A stretch of 10,219 nucleotides of DNA from Sphingomonas sp. CCH9-E2 (GTDB lineage Bacteria > Pseudomonadota > Alphaproteobacteria > Sphingomonadales > Sphingomonadaceae), in assembly GCF_001557215.1 (NCBI RefSeq), contig NZ_LSJM01000348.1, forward strand, positions 1 through 10,219. Reading direction: 5' to 3'. A model generated the notes under the pieces. It did not search any database. It was not told the origin of the DNA and saw only the letters and a list, made by a program, of their open reading frames with translations. The translations under genes and the position numbers were made by a program. Positions 6,728 to 10,219 of the stretch are shown piece after piece (position 1 is the stretch's first letter; every line of letters starts with the position of its first letter).

Positions 6728-7645
6728 CTACCCCAGATCAGGCGGCGGCATGCGGCCGCGAATATAGGCCGTGCCCGGGCGCTCCATCGGAAAGCCGGTC
6801 TGGGCAAGGCGTCCGATCAGCTGACGCGCGCGATCGGCCAGGGCGGCGCGGCCAGCGCCGACCAGCGGCACATCGGCGGTGCGCAGGCCGGCACCCGACC
6901 GGATCAGCAGCCCGCGCTCGACCAAGGCATCGATATTGCGCGACGTGGTCGCATAGGGCAGCCCCAGCAGGCGCGCTGCGGCGCTGGTGCGGATCACCGG
7001 GTCGCTCGCCCCATCGGGCCCCGCGGTCGCCAGGCTGCCATGCGCCCATTCGATAGCCAGCAACAGCGCGAGTCGCGTAAAATTCTCCTCACGTTTGCCA
7101 TGGCTCTCCACCGCGGCGAGGAGCAGGTCGAGCGCGATTCCGACCCCGGATCGCGGATCATAGGTGACATGGGTGGCGGTCGGCGGCAACGCAAAGCCGC
7201 TGCGGGCCAGATCGTCGATCAGCCGCACGAGCAGGTCATGGCAGCTATCGGTAAACCGCGCGATCCGCGGTTCCACGAGCGATTCGATCGAGACCGACAG
7301 GCCGGCGGCGCTGCGGTCGATCAGCCCTTCTTCGATCAACGCATTGGCATGGCGCCGCGTCGTCTCGAACGGCCGACCGATCGATGCGGACAACGCGTTG
7401 ATGCTCACCGGACGTTTGCGACCGGGTGACTGATCGAACGGGCCACAGGCACGCGCCGTCGCCGTGAACAGGATCGCGCTGTTGAGGCTGCCGAATGCAT
7501 CCAGCCCATGGGCCAGTGCCGACACGCTGTATTCCAGGATCTTCAGACCGAACGCAGCCCCGGATAAGGGAGCCGCCGCCGGATGCTGCTTGCCGGGCCT
7601 AGACAAGATGGCCTCGGGCCCGATCGATGCACGTAAAGGTTGCAC
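6728..7645 (-). CDS. Internally duplicated winged-helix-like transcriptional regulator
   Basis: A probable DNA-binding protein of up to 305 residues made of two similar halves, about 33-152 and 168-287. Each half has an N-terminal helical stretch (GLKILEYSVSALAHGL versus GIALDLLLAAVESHG), a helix-turn-helix-like core (VSINALSASIGRPFETTRRHANALIEEGLIDRSAAGL in shortened form: positions 80-116; second copy 217-254 with ATTSRNIDALVERGLL and SGAGL) and a closing helix (LIDDLARSGF versus LIGRLAQTGF). The TTRR/TTSR then AL-x-E-x-GL-x-x-RS-x-AGL signature resembles recognition helix plus wing. I cannot assign a named family or ligand. The start is uncertain: GTG at 7645 has no clear Shine-Dalgarno sequence, TTG at residue 14 is possible, and GTG at residue 41 would cut into the first repeat. 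It lies upstream of the stress flavoprotein on the same strand with a 68-base gap. The targets may be that gene or itself. Confidence 0.6.
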   Translation of the reverse strand: MQPLRASIGPEAILSRPGKQHPAAAPLSGAAFGLKILEYSVSALAHGLDAFGSLNSAILFTATARACGPFDQSPGRKRPVSINALSASIGRPFETTRRHANALIEEGLIDRSAAGLSVSIESLVEPRIARFTDSCHDLLVRLIDDLARSGFALPPTATHVTYDPRSGVGIALDLLLAAVESHGKREENFTRLALLLAIEWAHGSLATAGPDGASDPVIRTSAAARLLGLPYATTSRNIDALVERGLLIRSGAGLRTADVPLVGAGRAALADRARQLIGRLAQTGFPMERPGTAYIRGRMPPPDLG

Positions 7646-7909
7646 GCAACAAAACCACCACTTCCCCCAAAGTGGAGGGATGTAGTGGCGTTCTGCGGCA
7701 GAGGCGCAACGCGCCTGCTACTCATTTTGCGCGACGGCAGCGCTGGCAGGCAGGAAATCGGCGCGGTTGCGGCTCAAAAGTCACAAGCGGCGATGCATCG
7801 TCGCTGGGCGGGCGATCATCAGCCCCTCCGGTGGATGCGACCAAATTGGAGCGATGGCGCGTCGCCGATTGTGCCCGGGGCGCGGTAGAGGCCGCGCCCC
7901 GGGGCCGAG
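7646..7909. other. Intergenic region upstream of the regulator, with small hairpins
   Basis: A 264-base gap between the regulator start and the membrane-protein stop, with less coding-like composition than its flanks. It holds a 5-base dyad GTTGC-AC-GCAAC at 7639-7650 straddling the regulator GTG, a 6-bp hairpin at 7658-7675 (CCACTT/AAGTGG), a 6-bp hairpin at 7702-7716 (AGGCGC/GCGCCT) and a strong hairpin at 7874-7903. A plus-strand frame from GTG 7685 to TAG 7888 (67 codons) has GGAGG six bases before its GTG, but the product resembles nothing I know and is tryptophan-rich. I treat the region as regulatory or non-coding. Confidence 0.4.
7874..7903 (-). terminator. Strong GC hairpin after the membrane-protein gene
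   Basis: CCCGGGGCGCGG at 7874-7885 pairs perfectly with 7892-7903 around a 6-base loop, a 12-bp all-G/C stem. On the minus strand it begins 6 bases after the stop codon of the multi-pass membrane-protein gene. No U-run follows, so it may end transcription with help or stabilise the 3' end. Confidence 0.55.
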
Positions 7910-8980
7910 TCAGCTATAGGCCAGTTCGCGCGCCGGCACCGGCGGCAACCGCTCGCCGAGCCCGCCGAGCGGCCCGACCACCAGTCGCCGCATCGGCTGC
8001 CAGAAGGCCGACAGGGTCAGCAGCGCCGAGCCAATGACCAACGCGGTCAGCGCCGCGCCCAGCTCCACCGCACCCGCCGTCTGCAGCAGCGCGTACATGG
8101 CGTAGAGCACGTAAGCGAGGCTGGAGACGAGCAGCGCCCGGCGATCCACCGCCAGTGCGACGGCGGCAAAGCCGACATAGAGCAGCAGCACGATCGCGGC
8201 GATGCCGGGCTGAACCGCGCCGTCGAACACGCCGAGCATCTGGAAGATCGGGTGCGCGATCATCGGCGCGGCGGCGAGGTGCAGCCAGAAGGCGACATCG
8301 GCGCGCCGCGTCTTGCGTTCGCGGTCCGACATGTCCCAGCGCATGGCGAACAGGAACATCAGCACGCCTCCGACCAGCACGATCGGCATGGCCCAGTCGT
8401 GCGCGGCCGGGAAGGCGATCATGATCAAGGCGATCAGCACCCCGATCACCGCAGCCGCCCCCGCCGCAACGGTGATCGGCACCATGAAACGCCGCCAGTG
8501 CAGCCATGCCGCTGCAGCCGTGGCAAGGCCGACGATGGCCGCGATGCCAGCAGCGACCTGACGCGCCAGCATCTCATTGTCCGGACCGATCGTGCGTTCG
8601 AGCCATTCGACATTGTCGGCCACTACGCCGACCAGGGTCGCGGCGATCCCGCCGACAAAGGCGAGCAGCAGCAGGATGCTGGGCAGCGCCATCCGGCGTA
8701 CCCGCGTGAAATATTCGGCCAGCCCCCATGCCAGCGCCGCGACGGCAAGTCCGCCCAGCCACGGCTTGATCTCGCCGCCGATCCAGGCGACCGCGACGAG
8801 CATCAGTGCGGCGGCGATCGCCACGAAAATATCGTTGAACCCGGTCAGCAGCCGGAAATGCTCTTCGTCCGCGATCGGCGCGGCGCGCATCGATGCGACA
8901 TGGTCGCGGAAGGCAGCGGCGGCCTCGGGGGTGATCGCCCCGGCCTCCACCGCGTTGTTGAGATCCACTTCGCTATACAT
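7910..8980 (-). CDS. Multi-pass membrane protein, about ten helices, unknown function
   Basis: A 356-residue protein with a soluble N-terminal segment (about 1-45, MYSEVDLNNAVEAGAITPEAA and following) and about ten hydrophobic helices at roughly 48-67, 74-92, 99-121, 142-161, 166-191, 196-213, 230-250, 258-278, 282-300 and 307-327. A charged loop DMSDRERKTRRADVAF lies near 216-230. The N-terminal pattern (an A-x-x-x-G-x-IT helix before the membrane part) recalls DUF2157-type proteins, but I do not claim membership. The ATG at 8980 is well supported: AGGAGGG lies six bases upstream. A strong hairpin follows the stop. The upstream 108 bases are shared with the divergent zinc-finger gene and hold a GTATT/AATAC dyad, so the two may be co-regulated. 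I see no transport or catalytic motif. Confidence 0.8.
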   Translation of the reverse strand: MYSEVDLNNAVEAGAITPEAAAAFRDHVASMRAAPIADEEHFRLLTGFNDIFVAIAAALMLVAVAWIGGEIKPWLGGLAVAALAWGLAEYFTRVRRMALPSILLLLAFVGGIAATLVGVVADNVEWLERTIGPDNEMLARQVAAGIAAIVGLATAAAAWLHWRRFMVPITVAAGAAAVIGVLIALIMIAFPAAHDWAMPIVLVGGVLMFLFAMRWDMSDRERKTRRADVAFWLHLAAAPMIAHPIFQMLGVFDGAVQPGIAAIVLLLYVGFAAVALAVDRRALLVSSLAYVLYAMYALLQTAGAVELGAALTALVIGSALLTLSAFWQPMRRLVVGPLGGLGERLPPVPARELAYS

Positions 8981-9016
8981 GGCAGTCCCTCCTGTATCGG
9001 AGAGACTGCCACAAGT

Positions 9017-9034
9017 GTATTAGTGATGCAATAC
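9017..9034. promoter_or_regulatory. Operator-like dyad between divergent genes
   Basis: GTATT-N8-AATAC in an AT-richer patch of an otherwise GC-rich region, 36 bases before the membrane-protein ATG and 54 bases before the zinc-finger ATG. The minus-strand TAATAC (9017-9022) could serve as a -10 element for the membrane-protein gene, so a bound protein would repress it. The half-site (AGTGTATTA on the plus strand) resembles, from memory, YtrA-type GntR operators; no such regulator lies in the window. Confidence 0.45.
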
Positions 9035-9088
9035 GGTATGCTGGCGCACATTAGGATTCCGTTAGGGCGACGAGCATAGCGTGTTCCG

Positions 9089-9259
9089 ATGGATCGAGAT
9101 CGTAACCCCAATCGGCTGCCGGCCTCCCGCCCATGGGCGCCGTCCCCGCCGCGGCATGACAATGCGACATGTTCGCACTGCGGTGCCGCATTCCGCTCCA
9201 GCGAAGGCATGGTGTCCGGCGGATTCAGCCTCTGTCGCGCCTGCGACGCGCGCGACTAA
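9089..9259 (+). CDS. Small Cys4 zinc-finger protein (CX2C-X17-CX2C)
   Basis: A 56-codon gene, short enough to be missed by usual length cut-offs. The first half is basic and Pro/Arg-rich (MDRDRNPNRLPASRPW and on). The second half holds TCSHCGAAF (Cys28, Cys31) and, 17 residues later, LCRACDARD (Cys49, Cys52). CX2C-X17-CX2C with CG after the second Cys and an LC-x-AC end is the spacing of GATA fingers and also of the DksA/TraR zinc finger; the LC-x-AC end is closer to GATA. It probably binds one zinc and may bind nucleic acid or protein. The DksA coiled coil and its acidic tip are absent. The ATG at 9089 is the only standard start after the in-frame stop at 9077-9079, but I see no good Shine-Dalgarno sequence, so the start is tentative. 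About 73% of codons end in G or C, as expected for a real gene here. It is divergent from the membrane-protein gene and converges on the SDR gene. Confidence 0.6.
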   Translation: MDRDRNPNRLPASRPWAPSPPRHDNATCSHCGAAFRSSEGMVSGGFSLCRACDARD

Positions 9260-9269
9260 CCTGTCGCGC
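9250..9269. terminator. Hairpin around the zinc-finger gene stop codon
   Basis: GCGCGAC at 9250-9256 pairs with GTCGCGC at 9263-9269, with the TAA stop in the 6-base loop. It lies between two convergent genes and could help end transcription both ways. A second GTCGCGC at 9234-9240 can compete for the same partner. No T-run is present. Confidence 0.4.
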
Positions 9270-9286
9270 AGCCCGCCGGACCTGCC

Positions 9287-10183
9287 CTAGCCCTGCAGCT
9301 TGGCCATGATCGTCATCGCCTGCTCGCCGCCCGATTTGGGCACGATTTCGCCGGTGCGATCGGTGATCTGCGCCCAGTGCGCCGCGACGCCCTCCGGGGT
9401 CATCTCGTCTCCAGCCAGTCGGACACCCTGAGTCAGCGTGACATAGGCGGCCTGGAATACGCCCGCGCCCGCACCGACAATGGCGTTGGTTGGCGCATCG
9501 TCGCTGACCAGGAACAGTGCGGCGGGGGCGACACTTTCGGGGGTGAACGCCTTGAACGCGGCTTCGGGGAAGATATCCTCGGTCATCCGCGTCCCCGCAG
9601 TCGGGGCGAGGGTGTTGACGCGGATATTGTACTTCGCGCCCTCGAGGTAGAGCGTCTTGGTCAGGCCCGCGAGGCCGAGCTTGGCCGCGCCGTAATTGGC
9701 TTGACCGAAATTGCCGTAGAGGCCGGTCGAGGACGCGGTCATCAGGATGCGGCCGTAATTTTGGTCGCGCATCGTCGCCCACACCGCCTTGGTCGCATTG
9801 GCCGATCCGTTGAGATGCACGTCGACGACGAAGCGGAAGTCCTCCGGCTCCATGTTCGCGAAGCTCTTGTCGCGCAGCACGCCGGCATTGTTGATCAGGA
9901 TATGGACGCCGCCCCATTTTTCCTGAGCGCGGGCGACCATTTCCTGCATCTGGGCATAGTCGGTGACGCTTCCGCCATTGGCCATCGCCTCACCGCCGGC
10001 CGCTTCGATCTCGGCCACCACGCGCGCGGCTGCATCGGATGCCCCGCTGCCGTCGCGTGATCCGCCCAGATCGTTGACCACGACCCTCGCGCCGCGCCGG
10101 GCCAGTTCCAGCGCATAGGCGCGACCGAGGCCGCCGCCAGCGCCGGTGACGATTGCGACGCGCCCTGCAAAACTGATGCTCAT
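9287..10183 (-). CDS. SDR-family NAD-dependent dehydrogenase, MFE-2 (3R)-hydroxyacyl-CoA type
   Basis: A 298-residue classical short-chain dehydrogenase. Visible motifs: cofactor-binding TGAGGGLG at 13-20, an acidic residue after strand 2 (VNDLGG, Asp38) that favours NAD over NADP, NNAG at 98-101, active-site Ser151/152 in MTASSTGLYGNFGQANYG, and the YxxxK pair Tyr164/Lys168. The VNDLGG and SSTGLYGNFGQANY-type blocks and the extended C-terminal part (about 240-298) are those of the (3R)-hydroxyacyl-CoA dehydrogenase domain of peroxisomal multifunctional enzyme type 2 and its bacterial stand-alone relatives. The likely reaction is oxidation of a 3-hydroxyacyl-CoA; the exact substrate is not determinable. 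The ATG at 10183 has GGAG six bases upstream. A TTGACG/CGTCAA dyad lies 14-29 bases before the ATG. The gene ends 28 bases from the zinc-finger gene, which is convergent. Confidence 0.88.
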   Translation of the reverse strand: MSISFAGRVAIVTGAGGGLGRAYALELARRGARVVVNDLGGSRDGSGASDAAARVVAEIEAAGGEAMANGGSVTDYAQMQEMVARAQEKWGGVHILINNAGVLRDKSFANMEPEDFRFVVDVHLNGSANATKAVWATMRDQNYGRILMTASSTGLYGNFGQANYGAAKLGLAGLTKTLYLEGAKYNIRVNTLAPTAGTRMTEDIFPEAAFKAFTPESVAPAALFLVSDDAPTNAIVGAGAGVFQAAYVTLTQGVRLAGDEMTPEGVAAHWAQITDRTGEIVPKSGGEQAMTIMAKLQG

Positions 10184-10196
10184 TTCCCTCTCCGCA

Positions 10197-10212
10197 TTGA
10201 CGTTTCCGTCAA
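10197..10212. promoter_or_regulatory. Operator-like palindrome upstream of the SDR gene
   Basis: TTGACG-TTTC-CGTCAA, 6-base perfect arms, ending 14 bases before the SDR ATG and next to its Shine-Dalgarno sequence. The ACGT-containing half-sites resemble, from memory, sites of regulators of fatty-acid and branched-chain amino-acid breakdown in proteobacteria (LiuR and related), which suits an acyl-CoA dehydrogenase. A repressor here would block transcription at or just after initiation. Confidence 0.5.
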
Positions 10213-10219
10213 GCTATGC

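Noticed and set aside
9081..9290. 69-codon plus-strand frame from GTG 9081
   Set aside because: Runs in a different frame over the zinc-finger gene and has no recognisable motif; the CxxC-x17-CxxC frame is far better supported.
1..10219. Search for tRNA, rRNA, CRISPR, IS ends, att sites and defence genes
   Set aside because: None seen on reading; no direct-repeat arrays, transposase-like motifs or nuclease/reverse-transcriptase signatures.

Overview
The window is high-GC (roughly two thirds G+C by eye) chromosomal sequence with densely packed, short-spaced genes. The protein families and their style (a SleB-type hydrolase with an acidic/Pro-Ala tail, an SDR resembling the (3R)-hydroxyacyl-CoA dehydrogenase domain of multifunctional enzyme 2, strong G/C third-position preference) suggest an alphaproteobacterium, most likely a sphingomonad. 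That assignment is inference from family resemblance, not from a marker gene. No rRNA, tRNA, CRISPR array, transposase or phage gene is visible.

Layout. Positions 1-74 hold a terminator-like hairpin and a possible promoter. Positions 75-2020 (+) encode an overlapping pair of bacterial PH-domain membrane proteins of the YdbS/YdbT type. They converge, with an 8-base tail overlap, on a membrane-anchored SleB-type cell-wall hydrolase (2013-3350, -). Upstream of the hydrolase on the same strand is a small secreted protein with a symmetric CX10C-X6-CX10C core (3419-3733, -). Next is a translationally coupled two-gene unit: an MFS exporter (4721-6046, -) followed by cysteine synthase cysK (3804-4724, -), joined by an ATGA overlap. 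A nested palindrome (6105-6149) separates the MFS gene from a general-stress pyridoxamine-oxidase-like flavoprotein (6165-6659, -). Then come an internally duplicated winged-helix-like regulator (6728-7645, -), a 264-base non-coding gap with hairpins, and a roughly ten-helix membrane protein (7910-8980, -). Divergent from the membrane protein is a previously uncalled 56-codon gene (9089-9259, +) for a Cys4 zinc-finger protein with CX2C-X17-CX2C spacing. The last gene is a complete SDR dehydrogenase (9287-10183, -) with a palindromic operator-like site just upstream of its start.

How the genes fit together. Most of the window is ordinary housekeeping and envelope biology: YdbS/YdbT envelope proteins, a peptidoglycan hydrolase, cysteine synthesis, a stress flavoprotein and a lipid-type SDR. 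The least explained items are the zinc-finger miniprotein divergent from the multi-pass membrane protein across a shared 108-base region with a dyad, the twin-CX10C secreted miniprotein, the MFS-cysK coupled pair, and the duplicated-wHTH regulator. I see no coherent defence, secretion or biosynthetic island, so any claim of a large new system would go beyond the sequence.
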